Assembly (NCBI RefSeq): GCF_002234675.1
Contig: NC_019881.2
Location: 20,399,494 to 20,463,493, forward strand
Origin: Oryzias latipes
Taxonomy: Eukaryota; Chordata; Actinopteri; Beloniformes; Adrianichthyidae
Length of the DNA stretch: 64,000 bases
Direction of reading: 5' to 3'
The translations under genes were made by a program, and so were the position numbers. The notes below the pieces were generated by a model. The model was given only the letters and a program-made list of their open reading frames with translations, was not told the DNA's origin and made no database searches. This document shows, piece after piece, positions 34,301-52,914 of this stretch (position 1 is its first letter; each line of letters starts with the position of its first letter).

Positions 34301-35505
34301 AGAATTTGAGCCCTGTTTAGGGTCGTTGTCTTGTTGAAGGTCAAGGGTCAATGAGCTTACCAAACATTTGTGTCCCAATAACTAGTGCTGAAAGTAAGAA
34401 AATCAATAAAACAAGGGTGCCCAAATGTATGCACCTTTTGTTTCAATAATTATTGCTGCCGTTGTGTAAATCCTATCAACTTCTTTTCACATCTCATATA
34501 TCACTATTTGTCTGCTATATCATAGATTTGCCTAAAATTGCTCATCCGAACAACCAATGATTTATGAAGCAAAATCTTGAAAACGATCAGGGCTGCCCAA
34601 ACTTTTTCACACGACTGGAAGTCCAGTTGCCGTCACTCAACTTGGAGACGTCACGTGGATGAATGAGAACCTTCAACAACGACCTCTAGACAAAAAATAC
34701 AACATTGTTGTGGGACTTTTCGTGTGGGACTGCGAGGTGCGGTGCAGTTTTCTCAGCGATGAAACAAAGAGGCTGTTCTGGAGGGCTTTCCGTCTGCTTG
34801 TGCTCATTTAGCGGGACAGCGGCAGTTTCCAGCCGTGGTACATTTTGCTCTGATGTTAACTTGCAGCCTGATTGTGGCCTTGTGATGGATCCCCAGGTGG
34901 TCTGGGCGAAACCATCGGGAGAAGATTGGAGTCCATGTGAGCTTCGATCAGCTCCTGAACATGGAGCCTTACTGCTGCAGAGACAGCTCACCGCCTAAAG
35001 ACGTGTCCTGCTCCGGTCCCGGCAGTCCCGGCTCCCCGGGTTCTCCTCGCCCCAAGCACTTCCTCTACGAGCTCTCAGCTGTGGTGATGCATCATGGGAA
35101 GGGCTTTGGCTCTGGCCATTACACTGCCTATTGCTACAACACAGAAGGTGGTAAGTAAATCCCACTAAAAGCGTTTAAATCGAAGCTGAAATGACGTTCC
35201 TTCCGCTTGGTGTTTGGAGCTTGTAAACTGTTTGCGTGTTTAAAAATGTGGCTGTGAAATATCAAACAGGCAGGTTTTTATTAGACCGTTGTTGGTTAAC
35301 AATGGAAAATCTTGAATGAAGTACCTCCACAACAGAGCTGCAGATGTCTAAAATGTTCTCCGTGTTCTCCTGTCCTCCAGGTTTCTGGGTTCACTGTAAT
35401 GACTCTAAGCTAAACGTGTGTTCGGTGGACGAGGTCTGCCGGGCTCAGGCCTACATCCTTTTCTACACACAGCGAGTAACTCAGGACAAAGACCGGCCGC
35501 TATAG
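29832..35505 (+). CDS. usp44: ubiquitin carboxyl-terminal hydrolase 44
   Basis: Nuclear cysteine protease that removes ubiquitin; in mammals linked to Cdc20 in the spindle checkpoint and to histone H2B. Five coding exons (29832-31376, 32785-32983, 33341-33449, 34897-35150, 35381-35505) give 743 residues; the human protein is 712 by recollection. Residues 1-95 are a zinc-finger UBP domain (C4, H6, C26, C29, C38, C41, C46, H53 among the ligand candidates). Residues 165-320 are a very basic K/R-rich region. The USP fold starts at [13 protein letters not shown] with catalytic Cys329; the histidine box [10 protein letters not shown] carries His692; [10 protein letters not shown] supplies the third catalytic position. 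A C-x2-C pair (TCLACS) and CDQC form the zinc ribbon of the fingers. The start is the first ATG and directly precedes the zinc finger. Its near relative usp49 is the main alternative; MEPYCCR and the neighbours favour usp44. Confidence 0.95.
31410..31746 (+). mobile_element. family B miniature element, copy 1
   Basis: Begins ACCATTGACTTTATATAAG and ends CATAGAAACGTTGACT; shares the inner words with 48602-48980 (AAACAGGAAGTACC, TACTTCAAGTTATTC-like, GCTCCTGATTGGTGAGAGT). It starts about 33 bases after the usp44 exon 1 donor. Confidence 0.7.
31892..32310 (-). mobile_element. family A miniature element, copy 6
   Basis: Inverted, with TTAA near both ends: left CTTAACAAATCATTTGATCT, right TATTGGAGTGGTACTTTAA. 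Lies in usp44 intron 1 next to a family B element. Confidence 0.75.
32785..32983 (+). CDS. usp44: usp44 coding exon 2
   Basis: Acceptor CATTACAG, donor T|GTGAGT. Reads [19 protein letters not shown] and ends [10 protein letters not shown]; the two CxxC pairs make a zinc site. Confidence 0.95.
33341..33449 (+). CDS. usp44: usp44 coding exon 3
   Basis: Acceptor CTCGCAG, donor AG|GTAAGA. Reads [20 protein letters not shown] and [12 protein letters not shown], a conserved USP core strand. Confidence 0.95.
33523..33559. repeat. 37-bp hairpin made of family B ends
   Basis: Arms GCATTGACTGTA and TACAGTCAATGC are exact inverse complements around a 13-base loop. The arm equals the family B terminal sequence CATTGACTGTA, so this looks like two element ends with nearly no interior. 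Confidence 0.6.
33839..34618 (-). mobile_element. Tc1/mariner transposon remnant
   Basis: Inverted ends: GGTTGAAAAAGTTTGGGCAC at the left and GCCCAAACTTTTTC at the right, with about 200 bp of related subterminal sequence in each arm. The middle (34200-34345), read on the minus strand, gives QQDNDPK and, after a gap, SPDLNII then a stop and NLW, the signatures of a Tc1 DD34E transposase. About 780 bp against roughly 1.6 kb for full elements; stops and deletions make it inactive. It lies in usp44 between coding exons 3 and 4. Confidence 0.85.
34897..35150 (+). CDS. usp44: usp44 coding exon 4 (His box)
   Basis: Acceptor ATCCCCAG, donor G|GTAAGT. Reads [25 protein letters not shown], a G/S/P-rich insert ([11 protein letters not shown]) and [20 protein letters not shown] with the catalytic histidine codon at 35117-35119. 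Confidence 0.95.
35381..35505 (+). CDS. usp44: usp44 last coding exon
   Basis: Acceptor TCCTCCAG. Reads [14 protein letters not shown] and [15 protein letters not shown] at 35503-35505. The C-terminal tail is shorter than I recall for human USP44. Confidence 0.94.
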
Positions 35506-36775
35506 AACCACGAGCCCTTTAACGTGGCCTCCTCCACTGCATCCTGACCACTCAGCGTTTGATATCAGCACAGACCCAGCTATTGCTCTTTCATCTTTCC
35601 CTCCTTTTTTTTTTTTTTTCAAACGGGGGAGAATGGGACTTTTTAGTCTATTTAAAAAAAATGTTTAAAGAAAGAACTACTTTTGTAATATCTGGTTCTA
35701 CTTTGTGAACTTCTTGTGGATGCTGTTTATATGTAGGTATTTAAAAGAAACGGTGATGTTTTTTTTTCCATGTACATTTGTATTTTATTCAGAGAGTATT
35801 GGCCAAGATGTGTCTCAGTAGCAGCCAGCAGCCTCGGGCAGGTTTGATCGCAAACCTTAATGAGGCGTATGTGCTTATGTCTCTGCACATGGACGTGCTG
35901 GCTAATTGATTTTAAAAGCTTTTTTTTTGTTTGAAATCAGCATCAAGGTTTCTCAGTCACTTTAGTTGACACAGAACTGGATGTAGAGCTGTCACAAGTC
36001 ACCTCCTCTGTTTACATTGACTCCCTGTAACAGCATAGCCACACTTTTGCTGCCACAAGCACTAATTTCTACAGGAAGGCGTGAGCATTGTGGTTTGTGA
36101 GCTATTTTAATCAGATCACAAACGAGGTGGGCGTTTGTACTTCCTGTTCTGAAACAGACTTCAAGCCAAAGCCATTGGCAAATTAGGGAAAAAAACAGTT
36201 TTATAGTTTCAAAATGACTAAAAGATTTGCCACGTCGTCTTTGTAGTATTCTCCCTCTTTTACCAGGAAGGGTAAAAGTTTTCCAAAGGGATTCTTTTTC
36301 AGCTCAGTGCTGCCATCTATTGGCTCCAGAAGATGACTGTCTGTAGCGTATGTCAACATCCAAAACCCAGAAAAGTGCCCTTTTATTGATGGAGCTGATC
36401 TATTTTTATATCTTTTTTTATCAAATATGCGAAAGTCAGACGCAGATCAGCATTTAAATTATGAATGTACTTTTTATACAATCCTTGAAAGTTTACGAAG
36501 AGGCCATCAGCTGTTAAGTTTTATACATTCAACATCACCAGCAGTAACTACGGACTTAACGGTTTGTTTTTTCTATTTTTAAAGACCTTCAGAAGGGAAT
36601 CAAAGCACACTTTGTTGTCTCTTTGTTATAGTCAATTGTTTTTGGCATTTTTGTTACTACTTCATGGATGTGTTTTTTTCTGTGTACATTTTGTGAAAGG
36701 TATTCTATGCAAATTTTTACCTCAGTTTCTTTTCTAGAAAGAATTACCTCAATAAATGGGAATATTTTTTCAGTG
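35506..36775 (+). other. usp44: usp44 3' untranslated region
   Basis: Non-coding, A/T-rich. The first strong AATAAA is at 36751-36756, followed by T-rich sequence, giving a 3' UTR of about 1.25 kb. Confidence 0.6.
36751..36756 (+). terminator. usp44 polyadenylation signal
   Basis: AATAAA followed by a run of T within 20-40 bases. Confidence 0.6.
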
Positions 36776-38230
36776 TTTTTTTTTTATTTTATTTTACTTT
36801 TTATTGTAAGCAGTTTTTCCTCTCTCGCAAATTGAAGTTTGATCTTTTTGTTACACATAAACTACATTTATAGTCAGGAAACTTTTGTTTTTAAGTGCGA
36901 TTTTGATATTAGCTTAAATATAGTTTAGCTTTTGTGTTAGTAAACATTTGCTTTACAATTTACACCTAAAAATACAATTTAATATTAAATATATGTCGGA
37001 TAAGATTATAGAAGTAACGAAAATAAAAAACTATTTTTAAATTCTCCATTAACGGATGCGGAAGAGTTGGGTTAGGCGCAAAAACGCGTTTTTAACCTTT
37101 ACGTGGTGTTCGGGTCAAAATTGACGAACACCATGGAAACGAATTACAGAAAACTAAACTTTCACTCTTAAATAATTTAATTTATTAAATTCCAACTCAA
37201 AGCAATTAAATGCAACCTAAAATAAAAATGTAGATTTAGTTTACATGTTTACACCTCGCACGCGCCCTGGACCCACCTGTCTAATCTATGAAATTGAACA
37301 TGGTGGGACAAGGCTATTTCCTGAATTGGATTTCACTCGGTATAGAAGGAGATGGTAGAAATTAGTTCCTTCTCGCCCCTTTCATAATAAAAAACGAATC
37401 CATTCTAAATCTTTGAAGGGCAATTTCTTTTCTCGTTGGTTAAATCATTAATGGGACGCCCTCCACACTATTTAAAGATTTTTTTTCTCCCAAACAAAAT
37501 GTAACCCTTGTTACACACAAAAAACAAAAAAACACATTTAAAAAAATTATGTGCGTTTTTGATTATACCGGTAGCTTAAATGTAGCTAGCATAGTTTGGC
37601 TTTCTGAATGTTAGAATTTACTCCATAATTTCTAGTTTTTTTTCTTTTTAAACTTAATTTGAAATATGCTTCACAAATGTCTTAGGGGTAGGAATGTGGT
37701 AGAAACGACGATAAGTCATTTTATACTCACCAACAAGGACGCCGAATATTTCCGTTAGCCAAAAAACCCGCCAATTTGAAGTCTAAATCTTGGAAGTCAG
37801 GAAAAAAAATATAGCATTTAAGATTGATTATTTTCCAACTGAAAGTAATTAAATGACCTAAATTAAAAACCCAAAGCATAAAAAAAGTTTACTTCTTGCA
37901 TGCCTTAACTTACTTAATCACTGAAGCCACAAACATGGCCGGACATGGTTAATTCCTGGAAAGTGTAATTCTAAGAAATTAATGATTGTATTTAAATGTA
38001 TTTTTCAATGTGAAACACTAGAAGTGAGAAATGCAGAAGGAGCAACAATAACTTTAATAATTTGTTTTTCTTACAAAACCATTTCCAAGTTGAAAACGAA
38101 GCACTTCTACTGGGAACAGACAGTATCAGCAGCCATCCATCGCAGAGAGGTTGTAAAAGTATCAAACTAAGGCCGGAGGGCCGAGAGTGCAGAGTCCCCC
38201 ATAGCAACAGAAGCCAGACATACAGCTGCA
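36776..38230. other. convergent usp44-metap2 spacer
   Basis: AT-rich spacer between the two 3' ends. At 37092 a TTAACCTTTACGTGGTGTTC start and the small palindrome TGGTGTTCG (37104-37112) / CGAACACCA (37125-37133) resemble the end of a TTAA-flanked miniature element. Otherwise nothing assignable. Confidence 0.6.
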
Positions 38231-38739
38231 GATGTCTGTCATGATGCTGCTTTATTACTTCAACACTCCAAGCATTATTTACGAAAAGTCTGTACACACA
38301 TTTCTGGCCATGCATCCACCTGAACATGTGTTAAAGCTGTCTTGTTGACCCCTCATACGAGGCTCAGCCTGAATCCACAGAAACCGAAAGGGGGTCGGAG
38401 AAAGGCATCCGCAGCCACCTCTGCTCCGTAAACAGGAAATGATTTGACATCAATGGCAGCTTTGAGAAATGAACTGTTTGAATGTTATGTTTTGAAAAAC
38501 AGAAGTCTGCCGATCAAGGGGGAAAGCACGAAGCTTCTGCCACCGCTGACCCGGTCAGATGTGGTTGATAATAAAGAACCCAGAAGAATGCTTGTCCCTC
38601 TTTAAAAGCTGAGTGCGGAGCATCATGGGCAGACTACAGCATCGCTTGGCATCCTTTGCAACTTCTTTGAGTCCATCACACCTTCGTCCTCCTGAACCTC
38701 CTCTCTGCTGCGTCTCTATTCTGGTCATGGGTTGGCTCG
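38230..38739 (-). other. metap2: metap2 3' untranslated region
   Basis: Non-coding sequence after the stop down to an AATAAA on the minus strand at 38251-38256, giving a 3' UTR of about 0.5 kb. Confidence 0.6.
38251..38256 (-). terminator. metap2 polyadenylation signal
   Basis: TTTATT on the plus strand reads AATAAA for the minus-strand transcript, about 485 bases past the stop. Confidence 0.55.
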
Positions 38740-47141
<8,402 letters not shown>

Positions 47142-47260
47142 GATCGCAGGCGCCGCTGGAAAAGGAAGCGCGAGGGACTGTGCGAACTCAATGCGTCATG
47201 CTACCTTAGCGGACACTCGGAATTTCTCCTATTTAGAATCGTTCGTCTAATTTTATTTTA
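47142..47260 (-). promoter_or_regulatory. metap2: metap2 promoter / 5' UTR
   Basis: Upstream of the metap2 ATG the sequence is CpG-bearing (GCAGGCGCCGCTGG, GGAAGCGCGAGGG) with TGCGTCA, then falls to AT-rich. No TATA box is evident. The start site is not determined. Confidence 0.45.
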
Positions 47261-47640
47261 GAATTATGTACGTTTTATATTGTTTATGAGTGGTAATAGA
47301 CGTTGGAATGTGAGTGTAAATTTGTTCTAGAGCACTGCAATCTTATTGCAAAATTCTCTGATTAAAAATAGGCTTGAAAAGGCTTTAAATTAGAGCCCTT
47401 CTGTTCAATAGACGTTTACAGTCTAAATTAAGATCGCTGTAGCTTAAGTGTGCAAAAATAATTACGTATTTTTTAAGTTATTTTAGTGAAAAAGGTACTT
47501 AACTCTGAGGGTCAAAATGCATCACCAGAAATACGTGCTGAATTCAGGTACTTGAACACACCACCGAATAAAAAATGCCTCATCAGCCGAAAAGCTACAA
47601 CAGTGTTGATTGGACGCCTAAAAGGGCAATACTTCAAATG

Positions 47641-47775
<135 letters not shown>

Positions 47776-47784
47776 TGTACACAG

Positions 47785-48125
47785 GCAGGGCTTTTCAATG
47801 ATACCAAATGTGAAGTTTAAGTGGATTTAAAAAAAATTTGACTCACAACTTTGTTAACTCTGAGGGTCAGGAGGATAACATTTATCTTGATTTTTTTTTT
47901 TTTTGCAATTAAAGCTCACTTTTAAACTATAATTTTCTTATCCCCTAAATGCTTGAAATGTTTTCGTTTTTATCGCTATTAATTATAAATTAATTATTTT
48001 TTTCCCATCCTCCAGAAGTGTTTTCTCAGTGAAAACATCCACATCCATTCAGCCCATGGTTATTTACAAATCCAATCAGATATATTGGGAATTAAATATA
48101 TTTTAATTTTTAGAAATAAATAATA
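47785..48125 (+). repeat. direct repeat E, left copy
   Basis: Matches 49712-50045 in the same direction: AGGGCTTTTCAA, CCAAATGTGAAG, AGTGGATTTAAAA, GTCAGGAGGATAAC, TTTATCTTGAT, CTTATCCCC, AAATGCTT, and TCCAATCAGATAT. Confidence 0.75.
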
Positions 48126-48130
48126 TAAAC

Positions 48131-49224
48131 ACCTCTCAAAGAAGAGGCGAGAAGACACGAAGCAGAGAGCCACTTAGCCCAGCAGGTGGAGGAATCTGCC
48201 CAGTGAAAAGCTGTCAAAAGTGACCTGGCTCTAACAAGTAAAAATTTAATAGAAACACAAAATCAGCTGGTTAAAGAAAAACAAGAATGGGAGAGAGAAT
48301 GAACACCTCTCTTTTGCAAGAAAGTACTCAACCAAGAAAGGCTCCTGAGGAAAGAAATACCAGATTCTACAGAACTGAAAGGGTCGTCTTCAAAAAGTTT
48401 GGCCAAGACCAGGGGGAAAAAAAGACAAAAATCTGAAGGCATCATGAAGGAAAAGCTTGACTTCCAACAACAACAGATGGAGAAAGTATGAAACTTGACT
48501 TCTGCTTGAAAAGAATTGGAATGGAAACAAATATTGAGGCTAAAATCAGCGTCGACCTGGAGTTAGCAGAGTTCCCCAAATGAACAAATGCTTTGGTCTT
48601 CACCATTGACTGTATATGAGAACTGGATTGAGTTACCCTTTCCCCTGGTGTTCCAAACAGGAAGTAACCGCTGGCTCCAATAAGCCAAATTCCCATAGAC
48701 TTCTATAGAGAGAAAAAAACAGCTGTTTCTCAGTCATTCCACCAATCTTGGCCTGACATCCTTTTTTAACATGTTCTTGATCATCTTCTTTTTCTGTACT
48801 TCAAGTTATTCGAGTTATGAACTGACCAATCAGATGCCTCAAGAAAAGTGGGTGGAGCCTGCTGGCCCCAACACCAACGTTCCAAACAATTGACTGTTAT
48901 TGTGCAGTGGTAGGGGTGTGGACTTCCAACAAGCTCACTCCTGATTGGCAAGAGTGGTTGCCATAGAAACAGTCAATGGTTCCAGCGGAGAAAGAACTAG
49001 AAGATCAGAAGCAGCGGTGTGGAAAAGCAAAGGGGTGTGTCCTAACAGAGGAAACACAACTCTTCTTTTTTTGTTTTTTGTTTTTCTCCGCAGGCGCTAC
49101 GGTCTCAGAGATGAAGGTCTCATTTCATCACCTGAATTATTCACCTCCCGGCTTCAGCACGCATGTATCCCTGCTGGAGTCTCCTAACTGCTGCTCAGAA
49201 AAGTCAGAAGGCCTCGGAAGTTAA
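48131..49224 (+). pseudogene. decayed coiled-coil-like coding remnant, origin unknown
   Basis: One frame from 48131 reads like a charged coiled coil (EEARRHEAESHLAQQVEES; NLIETQNQLVKEKQEWERE; EKLDFQQQQMEKV) but is broken by several in-frame stops. It is interrupted at 48602-48980 by a family B element. After it come EKELEDQKQRCGKAK, a T-rich tract with TTCTCCGCAG acceptor-like end, and an 82-codon frame ending SEKSEGLGS and TAA at 49224. I do not recognise the parent gene. Looks like a degraded gene copy, not a working gene. Confidence 0.4.
48602..48980 (+). mobile_element. family B miniature element, copy 2 (both ends)
   Basis: Starts ACCATTGACTGTATATGAG and ends CCATAGAAACAGTCAATGGT; the outer 12 bases are inverse complements. 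379 bp, no frame. Confidence 0.8.
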
Positions 49225-49711
49225 CATGAAGTGATCAGAACAAACATATCTGTAGTCATAGATGGCTTCATCTCCAGAAACTCCATTTCCTGCAGCCTTT
49301 CTTCTTATTAAAAATCTATTCAGACCTGGATAAGTTTATATTTAGAAAGCTTTTTGGGTGGGTGAGTTTATAGTGAAGTTTCAGAGAAGTTCCACTTCAA
49401 ATGAAAACAACAAGATACAAAAAATGCCCTCTGAGCGGAAAATCAGAGGTTGGTTGGCTCTTCTTAGACAGAGTAGCATAAAGCCTCGCTTGAATGACAT
49501 CATTACATGGCCAGTGAGTATGAGGATCAATGGGACTACATAATAGTAGGGTCAACACTGTATTGTGATTGGCCGTTTCATGATTTCAGAATAAAATATC
49601 CTCGTACCGACTAGCAATGCACATTTATTCTCCGTTAATGACGTTTCTAGACCTAAATATCTCTCAACCTCTGAATATTACTGGATTCCCTCCTCTTATT
49701 TCCAGAGGACA
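49225..49711. other. intergenic, unassigned
   Basis: Moderately AT-rich. I see no frame, terminal repeat or family match here. Confidence 0.6.
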
Positions 49712-50045
49712 TTCAGGGCTTTTCAAAGATTCCAAATGTGAAGGGGGCAGGCTCTGGGAATTGTAGTTTTTTGAGTGGATTTAAAACAAAATGGACAGGA
49801 CACTTCTTTTTCCCTCTGCGAGTCAGGAGGATAACTTTTATCTTGATCTTTTTGCAGCAAAAGGTCATTTTTAAACTATATTCTTATCCCCCAAATGCTT
49901 AGAATGTTAACCTTTTTATTGCTATTAATGATAAATTATGATTTTTTTTCCAAACCCTTACAGAAGTGTTTCTCAGTAAAAACTGAACAAAGTTTCATAT
50001 CCAATCAGATATTTTCGGAATTAAGTATAGTTAAATTTTTTCTTT
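49712..50045 (+). repeat. direct repeat E, right copy
   Basis: Same direction as the copy at 47785-48125, with a small extra segment (GGCAGGCTCTGGGAATTGTA). Confidence 0.75.
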
Positions 50046-50984
50046 GTTTTCTATATTTTTTCAAATCATAAAAGTGTTTCCCCCCCCAAAGTAAGATGAA
50101 GTGTGATGAATTGAAAGCAGCAGGTGTGTGTGTTTGTGGAAGGATTTCAAAGAGCTGCCAGCAGCTGCTTTGCATCAGACAAAAGCAAAATGTGGCATAA
50201 AAAAACCCACCGAGCCTGTTATTTTGCCCCCCTCCCATGAAACTGGAGAGTGAGGAGAGACTGCCGTGAACATTTCCAGGATGGTGTTTTATTTCACGCT
50301 GGAAAATGCAGGAGGTGGAGGGACAAAGGCAAACACGGTGACCAGTGAAGGAGCGGACATCGGGACTTGGTTAGGAAAGAAAGCGACTCTTCCTCATGTC
50401 CTTTAGTTCAAGAGAAATCCTCACCACACTGAACTACATTCAATAAAACTCTTCAGTTCCTCATGATTCCACTGAGAATTCCCCTATGGATTCAGACGTT
50501 GAGAAGATTCAGTCATTTTCTACAAGTTCTTCGATTCCAGCAAGGTTTTTCTAATAATAATCCGGAAAATGATTGTGATTTCAGCCACATGACACCCCGG
50601 TTTAACATGACACCCTCCTTTAAGTCTTCCTGCAAATCTGCAAATTTCACACAGGTCTGTACAAAATCAGCAGTGTGAGATCAGACAAAGATGGGTTGAA
50701 TTTCATCTTTAGATCGCTAAATTAGAATAAAAGGTCTGGAGTAACAATCCAAAACAAAAGAAAACCTCTTTAGATTCAGTGGGTCTTAGAGTAACTCTTC
50801 ATTATTCGTTATAAACTCACAAAAATCAAGCTAAACGTACTGCTCAGTGTACCAGGTTGTTATGTTTTCTTTTACACCAGTTTTAAAACTGAGCCTGCAG
50901 GTGCTACCCACCACTCCCTTGCTGCCTCCTTTTGACCCGCCTCCATTGGCTGAGCAGATGACACACACCCCTCACTTTCCCCAT
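50046..50984. other. possible vezt 3' UTR end and unassigned spacer
   Basis: An AATAAA on the minus strand at 50288-50293 could be the distal vezt polyadenylation signal, over 2 kb past the stop; this is uncertain. Nothing else is assignable. Confidence 0.35.
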
Positions 50985-51690
50985 ATACCCCTGCCACCTT
51001 GGTCAGGGCATCATGTGACAAATTCACCAGGAAAAAAAAAACTTTTCTGCTTTTCTGTTGGTTTTATCTCCATAGCAACCATTTTATATTTTGGTCGCCT
51101 GGGGGTGATGAACAAGTCAATGTCATTTTTAGAGGAATCGGCAAAAGTAATTTTTTTTATTTCCTTAGGAACGGAGATTTATGATTGACCACACCCACAT
51201 TCCTAATATGTTTATATCGTATGACATATTGTTTCGTTCAACTTGATGCAGGGATTTAATTTTCACAATACTCTGGGAAAAAACGTGGGAAATTCCACTT
51301 TTGGAGGCTCGCCACGCTAATGCTGACAAAATCTACAAACTGAATTTTTAACATCTCCTCTCAGGCAGCTTCCCAAAGATGCTTAAGGAGTTAAGAGGTG
51401 ATGGACTCAAATCCCTAGGAGGAGTTTTTTGAAAACAAGATGGCAGCCTCTTCTTAAGGTCAAAGGTGAAGACTTGTAAACTTAACCTGGTGGCGTGTGT
51501 AAACACTTTTTTTTTGTTCAAACCAAATTTTTTGTTTTCCATGTTGCGCAAAAATGTGCGAGAAAAAAAAAAAAAAAAAAAAAAAAAAAATCGCTAAATT
51601 TCACACATTGCCGCAAAATGGCCACGAAGCCTTAGGTCGTGTGGGCATCCCATAGTAGTTTTAAAACTTGCAATGTTTTTGTTTTTTTTA
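50985..51690. repeat. dispersed repeat family C, copy 2
   Basis: Second copy of 39104-39800, with an A28 tract at 51563-51590. Confidence 0.65.
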
Positions 51691-51858
51691 AATTTACTTT
51701 GTTTATCTCACAGTGGGGAAATTCTTCTCCGCATTTTGGCCCATCCCCTGGGGGGAACGGTGAGCTGCAGGCTAGCCGCGCTCGGGGGGGGGGGCGACAG
51801 CTGGCTGGGGAGAGCGGGGATTGAACCGCCAACCCTTCGGTTGTTGGACGACCTGCTC
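51691..51858 (+). repeat. fish SINE-like fragment
   Basis: TTATCTCACAGTGGGGAAAT, GGCCCATCCCCTGGGG and GGATTGAACCGCCAACCC with TTCGGTTGTTGGACGACC, a tRNA-like tail; a widespread teleost repeat as I recall it. Confidence 0.55.
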
Positions 51859-52417
51859 TATTTTTTCATTGTTTCCTCTGTTGTGATGTCACTGTTGTTG
51901 TTTTTTGAAAGGGGGGGGGGGGGGTGTTCACTCTCACCGGGTACTAGGTGTGTGCAAAGTTTGAGTTTTTGAGCATGTAAGCATGTAATAAGAAAGAAGA
52001 ATTGCTAAAACGATCTGGTCCTTGCGATCAAGGACGGCTGCGATACAGAATCATCTCCATGGCAACTGAACAAACCCACAGTGAAATCCATCATCTGATC
52101 ACAGCTTTTACTGCTATCACGGAATCCCAGCTTTCCCTCTTCACCATGAAGATGATGATGGTGTTTGTCCTTTACATTATCTGCTTGTGAACGGAGGGCT
52201 AGTCTGGTCCGAACAGCGTGAGGTTCTGCGTTTGTGGTTCTGGTACCTGAGCTTCAACAGCATAAGAGCATCGAGAACAGTGGGCTCACAAACCGAGACG
52301 TGGACGGATGGGCGGCGATGAAAGCGTCTCATGTCGGAAGCTGCAAAGACGTGGATCAGAAACAGTAAAACACAGTCCGTGCTTTATCAAAGCAGTGAGC
52401 TTTCAGCTTCGTCCGTC

Positions 52418-52914
52418 TCAGGTTCTTCTACTGCTCTCTTCCACCTCTTCCTCATCATCATCATCGCCAAACGTCTGCTCCTCCATGCTCATAAGCGACT
52501 GTGAGCGTGCGGCAACCTGAGCGGCGATGGCTGAGCTGAAGCTCACAGTCTCTGAGCCGTGCATCTCGGTCAGTCTGTCCATCACGGAGACGGCGGGGAT
52601 TTTGGGCCTCAGGAAGCACTCCAGAGCGTTCTGCTCCTCCCCCTCAACGCCATCGTACTGGTGCAGCTCCGAGGCTCCGCCTCCTCCTCCGCTGCTGCAG
52701 ACCGATGTGGCTCCGGGATCCTCGCGCTCCACGCCGCAGCTGAATTCTGTCACGGCGACAGCAGAGGGGTCAGGCGTCACCCTGCCAGCTTTTCCTTCCC
52801 CTTCCTCCTCTTCGTTTCCTGCCGGGCGCTGCGATGGGGGGTTTCCTCCTTCATCTGTGGAAGCGTCTGACAGCGCTGTGGCAGGATCTGAGAGAGCCGA
52901 TGGCGGAGCAGCAG
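52418..52914 (-). CDS. vezt: vezt last coding exon
   Basis: Acceptor GCCTTTCAG. Low-complexity stretches ([20 protein letters not shown]), then [35 protein letters not shown] and an acidic [12 protein letters not shown] tail; TGA at 52418-52420. Confidence 0.93.
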
